A DNA stretch of 64,000 nucleotides from Tigriopus japonicus (Eukaryota > Arthropoda > Copepoda > Harpacticoida > Harpacticidae). Below, piece after piece: positions 17,948 through 55,800 of this stretch (within the stretch, counting starts at the first letter, position 1; each line of letters starts with the position of its first letter). The position numbers and the translations under genes were made by a program. The notes below the pieces were generated by a model. The model saw only the letters and a list, made by a program, of their open reading frames with translations, did not search any database and had not been told where the DNA came from. The DNA lies in NCBI GenBank assembly GCA_010645155.1, contig CM021314.1, positions 9,198,822-9,262,821 on the forward strand. Reading direction: 5' to 3'.

Positions 17948-19961
17948 TTACTTCCTCATGCCAATCACATGATCAAGCACATGGGTTTCTCATTTGTTTC
18001 ACTTCTATGAAAGGACTCAAATAGTTAATAGTAGTCAATATGAATCACACTACCACAGTTTCATGATATGCTTGAGAATGTTTCTTTGTGCATCAAGTAA
18101 CACTTCATCCTTGTGAAGCATTACAAGAACCACTATCAAATAAAAATTCTTTCTTTGGTGACTTGATCAATGGACCAAATGCATTTGTGTTGAAATTTTG
18201 GGCAAATATATGCTAAGAAAATAATCTGTTTTGAGCTTAAAAGATGCCCAAAATTATGCCTCACACAATGCAAACACTGAAATTTATCTTACTCTCTTGG
18301 TTCACTCATATTTAGAAAAAGTAAATGGACTTTTGGTATGTGGCTGAATCACCAACAGAACAAGCCCCGCCATCAAGATGAACTCACACACCATGAAGAA
18401 TCTATCAGTAGTTGAGGTTTGACTGATTCCCAAAAAAAACTTTTGGGTGTGAATTTGCTCCTGTCACTAAAGTGTATCAAAGGTGGGTGTGCCATCAACA
18501 ATAGACTGTAGCACTATAGCAGATGAAGGAGTTCTACGAAACAAATGAACTGAACTTATGATTTAAGTTGAAAGTGCACACTGGCTGGATTGAAAAGTAG
18601 TAAGCTCTTCCTATAACACACTTGAAAGGCACTGCACAGATGAATTTATCACATTTCAAGATGATTTTTCAAGATGTTTATAATATTGTGAGTGAGAAGC
18701 AACTGGCAAAACAAACAAGGGTGACTGCAAATTGAAGGCTTTCTATAATTGTGATTTGGATCTTCCAAAAAGAATTAAGTCTCAAGTCATTTCTTAAAAT
18801 AATAGAAGCCTACCATGAGCCTATGAATTGCAGGAGGAACTTAATACTCAAAATATAAAAAGTTGTTGTGCTGCCATCAGAAGAAATCATGTTGTGTGAT
18901 GGTCTATGATCTCGTTGCCTTTTGAATAGAGGTTGTGAACAATTCCAAATCTAGTGAAATCTAGCCCTTTTCTCCTCATATCTGTGCTGGTCAGCTAGGC
19001 CGAAGTGCAGAGGAACAGTAGGGTAGCCAAAATGAGAAGATAAGCAAGTGCTTGGTGGGGGGGTTTGTTAAACCTAGTCAAGAAATATATGCGTATAAAT
19101 CTCTAAAGACAGTTACGTCAAGTGACTTTACTTAAAGCTAATGTTCTGGTTAGGATGATATACTTTTGCATACTTAAGATGACAATTGTAAAATGAGTAT
19201 CAATATGTGACCAATATGTGATTGACTTTGAGCTTTTACCTCCCTTTTGTTTGTCTCCACTTATGGGGGGAAATTGTATCACCGATATATTTAGTTCACA
19301 TTCTCTCTGTGGCCAACCCTGCCCAATGAGAATTGGCTTGGGTTGCCTGAATGACGCATAATTTGAGAAAGGCACTTTTTCTGATGTCGTTTCAAATCCT
19401 TTAAATTAAGAAATCCTTGTCTAGAGGTATGGTTGACAACTCCGCAGGGACAGCAATACAATCTCAGCTTGAAGTCGGTACTAATTCTCAGTGGTAAAAT
19501 ACCTTACCTTGGTCAGGGATAACCTTTATAATAGTATAAATACTGGATACGAACTCGCGGAATTTCCTAGCTCGCAACCTCACACGGATGAGGCCGAGAG
19601 TTCGTAAGTAAACAAGAAGTACAAACGGCCATGTTGGGAGCGGAAAATCAAACTGAAATCGACCAAGAGTCCAAAAGATAGTGCGCCAATCGGGGTTTTC
19701 TGTGTTTCAAGCGGGTCCAGCAAAATCCTAGCCTTGGTAAAGGTCAACCCCACGCCCCAAAATCAGTCTGATGTGGGTGTTTCGAAGACATTAAGTTCAG
19801 CCAAGAATGAGTGAATGAAATAGTGAATGAATGAATGACCACATCATGGAGTGCGAATGAACCCCCCACAAGGTGTCTTTTCTACAAGATGACGATCAAA
19901 GTGATCAAATTAAATCTGATGATGACTAGGTTACCTGCTACAACCTTCGGAAGTGATAGAC
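17948..19961. other. Intergenic DNA after the gap
   Basis: No recognised gene. The sequence at about 19500-19600, read on the minus strand, resembles plus-strand 21525-21610 (shared CTCGGCCTCAT, GAGTTCGT and ACCTTGG-like blocks). This suggests it belongs to the inverted duplication described for 19962-21610. Confidence 0.35.
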
Positions 19962-20219
19962 CTAACTAAAGCAAAAAGAACGAATATGGACCGGAATCCG
20001 AGCCCAAATTCCTCTTTTCCGCAAAAGGATTAAGAACAAACTTTCCCACGGACCGAAACAGGGAGTTTCTTTACGCTCATCCATTACAAAACTAGAACAA
20101 CTTAAGAATATCTTACCATTCCTTGAATTATCAACAATAAAATAGCGGGGTTTTCCGAGCTTATCTATTATCCGATTTGAACGTCTTATTAATATCTTTG
20201 AACTTACAATTGAACCCAT
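19962..20219 (-). other. Unrecognised open frame, left arm of an inverted pair
   Basis: The minus-strand frame reads DNSRNGKIFLSCSSFVMDER, followed by a region ending RGIWARIPVHI. The plus strand at 20365-20597 reads a related sequence, DNSRTGKIFLGSSSCLMDER then RGICVRIKVHI. The two arms point away from each other. Differences look codon-aware, hinting at a real small gene family or element. An ATG opens the frame at 20219. Function unknown. Confidence 0.35.
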
Positions 20220-20364
20220 CCATGTATTATCCTGAACTTAACTAACACATGCCAAACTTTGTATGAAATCAAGTTTGTTTTAGGTTGTGTCACCTTGGCA
20301 TTGTTCTATAAATGATGGTCCATCCTCGAATTTCTTTTATAAATGGTTGTGTCTTTTGGTTCAG

Positions 20365-20597
20365 GATAATTCAAGGACAGGTAAGATATTCTTAGGTTCT
20401 TCAAGTTGTCTAATGGATGAGCGCGATAAAAATCCCAGTTTTGATCCGGAGGAGAGTTTCTGGGGTAAATTTGGTTCCTTTCCAAGAGGAATCTGCGTTC
20501 GCATTAAGGTCCACATAGAACAAAGAAAGAAGAAGTCCTCAGTGTCAAGAATTCCATCAAATGAAGAACAAATTAAGATGACTTCGAAACATATCAG
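20365..20597 (+). other. Unrecognised open frame, right arm of an inverted pair
   Basis: Preceded by an acceptor-like TTTGGTTCAG and ended by a donor-like ATCAG|GTGTGC, this frame is related to the minus-strand frame at 19962-20219. It continues into a basic Lys/Arg/Ser-rich stretch. No ATG of its own is convincing, so it would be an internal exon. No known domain was recognised. Confidence 0.35.
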
Positions 20598-20997
20598 GTG
20601 TGCCTACTAGCAATGGATGGGCTCAATATTTTGATTTGCCTTTCGACTCAGTCAGCCAAAATTGGTGATCTGACAGTCTAACCCGGATTACATGGACCCT
20701 CTCAAAGTCTTGAGAATGAAATGCTCCCACCAAGATTGAATTGTGTGGATTTTTTGACTCAATTTGATTGTTAATTCCTGGACAAAGGGATCTAAGAACT
20801 AACAAGATTAATCAAACCCTATCAAGCACGTAGAGCCTATCCCTGCAATGAAAAGACATGATCCTCAGGCCCTGAAGGACCCTTAGCCCCAGTCCTGCGT
20901 GGTCCTGACCTTCTTGAGCCCCAAGACTTGAAACATTTTCAATCAAATCCACAATCCAGGATTTAATCCCCATGTTTTTTACTTATTTTGTCTCAAG

Positions 20998-21209
20998 GAC
21001 GTCGTGATTGCCTTTGTTCCAATTCCAATCCGGATCAGATGGCTGATCTGATCCAGAACCGTCAAAAGTGCCCTTCAATAGTTACAGCTAACAACATCTC
21101 CGACTTGGACTCCATCTTGTTTCAAAATGAGACTATTCTCATTCCTTCATTTTCCTATAGAAATGGTTCCTGCGTCGTGGAGGTGCTGAAGAGGATGGAA
21201 GAGGAGTAA
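20998..21209 (+). other. Possible terminal exon of the same unknown unit
   Basis: An acceptor-like TTTTGTCTCAAG precedes an open frame with protein-like composition (for example CPSIVTANNISDLDSILF) that ends in TAA at 21207-21209. An AATAAA lies about 200 bases downstream near 21411. Joining it directly to 20365-20597 does not preserve the frame, so an exon is missing or the model is wrong. Confidence 0.25.
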
Positions 21210-21952
21210 CCCTCCAGATATCACCACAGATACTTCTATTTAGCATTGTTTCACAGAAGTTGGACTAATGGGTGAAGCAAGATTCCATCTATGTATTTTC
21301 CTGATTGTTAAGAGGACTAAAATCCTTTGGAGAGCTGAATGTCAAAAGTTCATGAGACGAGTAAAAGGAGTGCTGGGACCTCTAAAATCAAGGTGAAGAA
21401 CAATTAGTCAATAAATATTAACACAAAAAGTTTGACTAAATTCTTTCAAGATGCATGTTCAACAGTTTTACTCGTTAATAAGGAATAAATGACATTGTCA
21501 AGAAAATTATAAAAGCCTCGGCCTCATAACATTTTTTCAAAAATCGGAGTTCGTGTCCACCTGCCTTGGTTGACCTTGGTACCTATAATACCTTGGTTCT
21601 TACATGAGGAAAGCTTGGCTTATGGGTTCAATCTTTCTTCTTTTATTGGACTTTCATCCTCCCCAACAATCAGCCTGCTTTGACTTTTCTTTTTCAGAGA
21701 GAGGTTGGATTTGAAAATTTCCAGGACAAAACATTGAAATTTAGGGATCAGAAATCAACTTTCACACTTCCAGTGTTGTGCCATGGGGGTAAGCACGTAA
21801 AATTCATTCTCAAAAGGACTTAAAACCACTTTTCTTGGACGATTGCGTTCTCCCGCCACAATCTGTTTCTTCCCTACTGATGTAAGAGAATCTGATGATT
21901 GGCGGCGGCGGCGGCGCAGTCTAGGAATTCAGTGGTCTGTGATTCTGCCAAG
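21210..21952. other. Intergenic DNA with a GGC repeat
   Basis: It holds a block near 21525-21610 that mirrors 19500-19600 on the other strand, and a short GGC trinucleotide run at about 21901-21916. No gene is supported. Confidence 0.4.
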
Positions 21953-22943
21953 ACAGGAACCTCTCACCACAGGACGCGAACTTCAGCTGACGCGTAGCCC
22001 AATGAGGCCCTTAAAACGGCGCGGCTCTGCAGTGAATTTGAACGAAATTGTCAAAAAACGATAGAAATAGGTGTTTGATAGCAAACATCGCTTCAGAACA
22101 TTGTTGCAGCATTAGATAGCGCTCCTTTTCCTACCATTCATTTTTATAATGCTGCTTTCTGTTCTCGGGAATTAGTCAAAACTGAGCTCCTTCAGACCAA
22201 TATCTCGCACAAAATGGAGATTGGATCTCGAATAAATGCATATGTAATTTAAATATAATAATACCAACTTCAGACAACGAGTTCAGTTATACTTCGATCA
22301 AGTTTCATGAAGATTGGGCGTCTTTTTAGAAAACTGTGGCCATGTTATTAACAATGAAACTCACAGCCACAGTATCCACACTCTTCCCCATAAAAACATC
22401 ATTTTTAGTCAGCATTTTATCGTCTGAAATCCTTGAAATCCATTAGATGCCAAATATCAACATTTTGATCAGCCAAACCGAGAGGAAGCACGAGATTAAA
22501 CAAATTTTTTGTCAACTAATAGTTGAGTTGTTGATGATTCCCTCACACTGATTATTCATGCAGAATGCAGTGAAGAACAGATCACTCTCATGGAGCACTG
22601 TATTCTTCGCTTTGATGGTGTTGTTTGGTACTTATAATCTGAAACCATTGGTATTTCAGGATAGGGTAGGGTTAGATAAGAATAGGATAGATTAGAATAG
22701 AATAGGGTTGATAATGAGTGGTGAACGTGATTTACCCAAGAGTGGGTTGCATTTAATTATCTCTAAGAGACAGAAACACAAACTAGAATCATGTCTAGAC
22801 AATTTGTTCACTGATTTAGTACAAAATATTGAATATTGAGTCCATAACACTTCCCTATCGTTCACTCCAGAGGGCCTCATTGGGCTCTCAAAAACAACAA
22901 CAAACAGCTGTCTTCGCAGCCTCTTCTGTAAGTATATCCATGG
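21953..22943. mobile_element. Unclassified ~1 kb element, copy 2 (5-bp duplication)
   Basis: Nearly identical to 9930-10888, with the same ACAGGAACC start and ATCCATGG end. It is flanked exactly by CCAAG on both sides (21948-21952 and 22944-22948). The extra length is an insertion near 22665-22700 rich in ATAGGAT/AGAATAG units. The different 5-bp duplication at each copy shows independent insertion rather than segmental duplication. The high identity indicates recent activity. Confidence 0.85.
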
Positions 22944-22948
22944 CCAAG

Positions 22949-23879
22949 ACATTTCTGGAGAAAGGTTCTCTTTCAGTTTTGATATGTGTCATATTTCAAG
23001 TCAAAAAACCGCAACGAAGATTGAAAATCTGCCACGTGGGAGGATTTGAATTATATTGAGCTATAAGATGCGAAGGTACATTAGTCAATGCAAATATTAA
23101 TTACATGTTTGTTCAATAGTACGAAGTGAGTCTTCAAAAGGAAAACTGAATGTTTTATTTGGACGAGAAGGTTGTTTATTCCGTCAAATCAACGGGTCAT
23201 TCGACATCCCAATAAACAATTATTGGGTGTAAAGGTATTGACCCTACAAGCTGTTCAGTATCAAAACCAGTGCTCTCAGATTCAGGAAATATTCCAAACT
23301 TTAAATAATTTTAGACTTATGCAAATTGCAAGTTTTAATGCGTTAAACCCCAATCGTGGAGAAAAATTGGTTAAGGGGAAGCTTCAAATTTCTACGTTTG
23401 ACCAATTACTGAATTTAACAATTTAATTATTGCATTCAAAGTGCTGTGGCCAAACATTTCTGACGTTTGCAAATGCTCCTGGGTTTGTATTGACCAGTTT
23501 ACCTGGGAAAAAGGATATTCGGTCTATTTTGGAAAGAGCAAGATTGAATTACAATCTCAAATATCAAAAACAACATTTTCTTATTTGCTAACCCTTAGAA
23601 ATTTCGTTCCAATGACGCTTTAAGTGGGTTTATAATGTTGTCAGTTGGCAATAGAACAGCGCATTTAATGACAAGTATTTTTTGACAGAACCCTCAATAC
23701 TTGTAAGGGCAGATTTTCATTACAAAATGGCTATTTTTTACGAGCCATGTCTCTGCCACCTTTTGGGGCAATGTGGATGACAGAAATCTATGGCTTTTAA
23801 GCATTTCTTTATGGGACCCGATGCATTTTTTTTTTCAATCGATCAATGTTACAGATCTCAGTAGGTACCCACCTATAAC
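22949..23879. other. Intergenic DNA
   Basis: AT-rich with several short open frames of unremarkable composition. Nothing supported. Confidence 0.4.
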
Positions 23880-24773
23880 CAGGGGCCTATGTTACGAAAG
23901 ATTGAGGTCCGACTGGACACTCGTAAATTCTGTGACAAAACATTGACTAAAAGAATAGGGATGCCATTATTTTTTTGCATAATTTCAAGTACTCCATACT
24001 CAATTTTAATCATTTTCTGCAACAATTAGTCTTATCGGTTGCAAATATTAGGCTGATTTACAATTTTTAGTGAAAATCGACTCAATGGGGCCCTTAATGA
24101 TTTTCAAGACTTGACTGGCAATCTTAACCTCCGCACAATTTGTGCGGATTCAGAGAAATTACGAGTGTCCGACTCGCCAAAAATTTACGAGTCAAGGAGG
24201 TGCGTAATTTTGGTGTCCGAGTAGACATATTAGTAGCAGGCAGTTGCAAGTCATCAAGATGCACACACGTACATTTGCAGCCTTTAGTTTTCTGATCATG
24301 ATGGACATGCGCGAGTTATGTCTCGGATGATCGCTCGCCAGGGGTGCCATAATCATGATTTGTTAAGAGAAAGAGGGAATCGAAGCAAAAAGCTAGACAT
24401 TTAATGGAAAGTGGCAGTCCTGACGTTTCTTGAACACTAGCTGAATGTGAATCTCCCGCTTAGAACTAGAGACGCCCTACTTAGAACTAGAAGTCAATGA
24501 ATTACGACAAAACATTAATATTTTTAAACATAGATTAGGTGAAATTTAAGTGTATTGAATAGCGGCCCAAAATGTCTAACTAAGTATACTTAAAGTAGCA
24601 TTTATGATGCAAAGCGTCTCCCTATTCTACCTCGTGCCGAAAATTTCGAAGACTTTGTGTTGGCTCTTAAAAATATTGAATACCGTAGCTGAACACCATC
24701 CAGTCTATAAAATAATAGTCTATGGTCTCGCACAAAATTTCAATTGTCCGATGTTTCGTAACATAGGCCCCTG
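23880..24773. mobile_element. Element with ~20-bp terminal inverted repeats
   Basis: The left end CAGGGGCCTATGTTACGAAA is mirrored by TTTCGTAACATAGGCCCCTG at the right end, a perfect 20-bp inverted repeat. The 894-bp interior has subterminal inverted motifs around ACGAGTGTCCGAC. The CAGGGG ends resemble hAT elements, but the flanking eight bases do not match, so the superfamily is uncertain. It is non-coding. Confidence 0.75.
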
Positions 24774-25093
24774 GATATCTAATTTGAAAAAGTGCAATAT
24801 TTTGATGCGCTTACATTGTAGATTTTTAGATTGAGTTATGTGTTTTCCATTCTTTCACATTTGTCGCAGATTTCAGAGAGAAAAAATGAGAGAGTTGTCG
24901 TCGTTAAGAAAGTTTTAAAAAGCCATTCATGCCCTTACAACATAATGGCCCTAGTCAAATGACCATTCACTTTACTTATTCTCCCTTCTCCCTCTACAAT
25001 TTTATACTCATTGATCACCTCCTTGGTGTTGGAGTGGGAAATACAATGAACAATAAATATGAGTGCAAATTGACACGGTTAAGGTAAAGTTAG

Positions 25094-25385
25094 TGGGTGA
25101 GGCATAGCGTAGTGCGTACTGCGTCGTTATGTCATGCAGATGGCTAGGGTTCGATCCCGGCTGATTGTCACCCTATAAACTCAACTCTTCGGAGTCAAAT
25201 TTAGCGTTGAACCGTCTTTCAATGCAAATAACTACCAATATATATTATTGGCAGCCAAAAAGTGGCAAGGAGACGGAATATTCCTTCATGGCGCATCCTT
25301 TATCAGTCATGTACTGACTCCTTAACAGACAAACCGTTGCTTTAAAACTTTGCCACGACCAGGAATGTCAATAAAAATGAAACCA
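25094..25385 (+). mobile_element. tRNA-derived SINE-like element
   Basis: An A-box-like TAGCGTAGTGCG (about 25104) and a near-perfect B box GGTTCGATCCC (about 25148-25158) are followed by TCACCC, which can pair with GGGTGA at the 5' side like an acceptor stem. The T-stem pairs poorly. About 200 bases of body end in an A-rich CAATAAAAATGAAA tail near 25369. Probably a tRNA-headed retroposon; not a functional tRNA. Confidence 0.5.
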
Positions 25386-27508
25386 AGTTAAGGTTGGTGA
25401 ATATATAATTTTGGAAACCTTTTCATTCAAAGTCCGAAATCGTGGACTTTGCCAGGCGTTCAATACATCATGTTTGATTGAAAATGTCAAGATGTTGAGT
25501 ACAAGTGAAAGATTGAACCAAGGTCAACCTCCTTCCTGTCACAGAGCGATATCTCAACTTTTTTCGGCAAAAAACTCGTCCATATTTTGATAAGACGTCA
25601 TTAGAGGTCTTTTAAGCCACTAAAACGTGTGATTGTTTCATTTCGTGGCCATTGTTTGAGTCCGTTTGTCTCTGAACCACCTCCTTCTTAACAAAATCAA
25701 TTTGAATGGCTTATGTACTAAAAGTGCTTCTTACCTAGTTAAATCTGAGTCTCAGAATACTTCCCAACCAGAGTGGAGGCCTCCAATTCCAACCCATCTT
25801 CACTGACTTCTCGTTGTTTCATTTGCATTTGACGTACGTTCGGAATTGCCAAAAAAAACAAGGACAAAACTTGGGCCATGAAACGGCTGATTCATTGACT
25901 TGACTCATGGAGACCTTATTTGGACACGGATAAAAGTAGTGGGTCAAGGAAAAGTTTGCTTCAGTGTTTTGCGGTGGGTTGGGTGAGTTCGACCATGAAG
26001 GCAGAGGATAACTTTTTGGAAGTTTAGTCTGATTAATCTAATCATTTAGGGATTGCGCGCTGGTTTGAGGCTTTATCGTCCAAAGAAATGCGAGTAGTTT
26101 TAGTTTGCAACTTCTTCGACTTTTGACATTTCAAATGTAAACTTCGCATTAATGCAACGTTGATAATGGGATCACAAAGAACTAAATATTTTGTTAAATG
26201 ATTTTACCTTAGTACCGAAAATGGTTTCAGTGCATTCCGTCATTTGGTGAGAGGGAAGTGATAAAGACCGCGGATTCAAAAGTTTTTTTCTTGCAGAGTA
26301 GAAAATCTAGAGGGTTAACGCCATTAACTTTTCTCTACTGCTTGTGTTCAGGTCTGGTAAAGTGGAACCCTAAGATACTAATGAATGCTTTTTTGCCTTT
26401 TTTCGTCGCATATTTCCCCCAAATATGCTCCTTAAAAACTGTCGCTTGTTGAGGAAAGCGTAACGGGTTGAAATGGCATTTTGCGAAAAACATTGATCTT
26501 CCAAAACGGATTCCTGCTTATTAAAATTTGAAACCAGAGGTGCCATAGAGAACAAATACGTGTTTTTCAGGTAATTGGCAGCAACCCGTTCTAAAGTTAT
26601 CAAATAGCAAAAGAAAAATTCGCTTGAACATTCGAACAGAGTGCTATTTTGGATTTGAGCAATCGATCCAACAAAATCGCCCCGTTTAGATGTTGGTCGC
26701 ACTGCGGTACGTCAAAATAACGCCCATAAAAACTGAACCTCTAGCGTGACCAAAAGAATACAACACCTTCAGATAACAGAGGATCTTTTTTACACCACCA
26801 TGAACAAATACCGGCCTATATTAATCAACGCTAATCTGATGTACCAACCAAATTGCGTTCGGTCAATTTCAATCTCCTCTTTCTCTTCCCTGGCTAGTTT
26901 CATCCCACCCACTCCGAATTCCACCCTCAACCGATCGTCACCCTTTCATCTCCAAATTCGAGGTTGCGTGCGAGTTAGCCTTGAACTTTTCGGTTGAGCC
27001 TATCTTTTGATCCCAAACTTGACGGGGGAATTTTTCGCCTCCCGAAATCCCACATCGCGCGTCCTCAAGTGCGTGCCTCCTCCATCCCGCCCCTTTTCCG
27101 GGATATCCCAAACCCCATCTAGGTGAGAACCTTCATTTAATGCCTTTGCTTTCCTTCCAACGCCCAGGTCTTTCTTATCTCTTTCTCTCGATCGAGATTT
27201 TAAGGATTTATTGAGTCTACCTACTGTACATACATTGCTAAGGTACTCGTTCTTTGCTCCTCGCGTCTGGCCTCTTTTTTCGTTTGTCTGTGTGTCTGTG
27301 CTTCGTTGTCTTTCCGCTTGAAAAGGCCGTATGGCCTTGCCGTCTGGCTGTAGAAATGCTCATTGGTCTGTCTGTCTGTCTTAAGGCCACCCAAGCCAGC
27401 TCCAACTTACTTTTTCTACCAGGTTCAAAGCTCTCTTTCTCTCTCTTTCTCTGTCTCCGTTTGCGTGTGAGGGTGGGTGAGAAGGAATGGCCTTAGTTAG
27501 CCTTCGGT
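25386..27508. other. Upstream region of RSK
   Basis: No supported gene. From about 26880 the sequence becomes GC- and pyrimidine-rich, with CT runs at about 27428-27460, consistent with a promoter-proximal region of the RSK gene. Confidence 0.45.
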
Positions 27509-27558
27509 TCAGTGCGGCACTCGCTCACGACCTTGGTTTCTGAGGGCCTTAGGCCTTG
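27509..27558 (+). promoter_or_regulatory. Candidate RSK initiator and untranslated first exon
   Basis: TCAGTG at 27509-27514 resembles the arthropod initiator. A donor TTG|GTGAGTG follows at 27558/27559, and an acceptor TTTTATTTCAG ends at 27843, just 11 bases before the RSK ATG. This would give a short 5' UTR interrupted by a 285-base intron. No TATA box or downstream element is evident, so it is a prediction. Confidence 0.3.
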
Positions 27559-27854
27559 GTGAGTGAGTGAGTGATTTGGCCTGGCCTTAGACCTGATCCA
27601 AACCAAAACAGATTGAGCTTCCATTGGCTTGGACGGGATTTTCGCGGGTTAGATTGGGCGGATCAGGAGATCTTTTTGCGGGTGATTTGCTTGCGGATAT
27701 TGTAGACCGGAAGAACGGTCTTCGGTGGGTTGAGTATTGGTTTCTCGGATGTGTTTGTGTCCAGACAACTGTTGCGCTCGGGGAGTGCCAGTCGAGCTTT
27801 AGAAGGTCAGGGAAATAATCGGATTGATGTCTTTTTATTTCAGCGCGATTGAGG

Positions 27855-54988
<27,134 letters not shown>

Positions 54989-55800
54989 AGCCAAAATACA
55001 AGTCCCCAAATTCAAGAGTACATTAGAAGACACATATCAAATTGCTCTGCGAGGTTGCAACCAAATTCCAATGATAGCTCTATTGACTCTCTTTGCTATG
55101 CCGCGGCCTCCTCCTCCACGATTCTCCGCCCTCATTCTCCACCACCCACGACATTTCTGTCCTTGATGTGAATAATGGATGGCTTCTGTTGTATGAAGAT
55201 GGCGGATGTCTCGTGAAGTAAGGTTTAATCTCTCTTCTGAAACCTGATTCTTCTCCCAGAAGACCAATTTCACGGACAAAAAATCCCGAGCTTTTTGGCT
55301 TCTGTATTTCTCTCTGTGTTATGCCGACAGGTGGATGATCAAGCAGAACGTCTGGGTGGGTTGAACTTGAAGCACTTTCATTCATTACCCCCCCTTGAAA
55401 GACAACAAAAATAGCAAGACCTGGACTTTATTGTCAGTATTATTACTGTACCACTCCTATGACTTTGGAAGGTGTGGAGCCCATTGTCAAATTGTGTCTT
55501 TACCCTCTTCTACCGCATTTTACATTTGCATTTGGGCCAACGCTCGATCTCATCTTTTAGCTTTTCCTAAACAAAGGCGAGTCCCACACCATTCTTGGTT
55601 AATGTTTTAAGCCTTACCTTAACCCCCTCCTCCACCCAGCTATTCTTACATCATTGGTTGAGCATAATATTAGAGCATCCCTAGAACAATGATTTACAAT
55701 CTATATAATCGTTCTTGATTTCACCTGATTTTACCCAAGATCTAGTTCATTTACAATGTGATGTGTGTGATAAATTGAATAAAACCTCTTAACGAATTGT
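54989..55800 (+). terminator. RSK 3' UTR and poly(A) signal
   Basis: AATAAA at 55778-55783 is followed by a T/A-rich region. It would give a 3' UTR of about 800 bases after the TGA at 54986-54988. No closer canonical signal was noticed. Confidence 0.6.

Noticed and set aside
17268..17972. 234-codon frame across the N run
   Set aside because: Almost all residues are unknown; the frame exists only because N cannot form a stop.
25094..25170. Functional tRNA gene
   Set aside because: A and B boxes are present, but the T-stem does not pair, so a tRNA-derived SINE is more likely.
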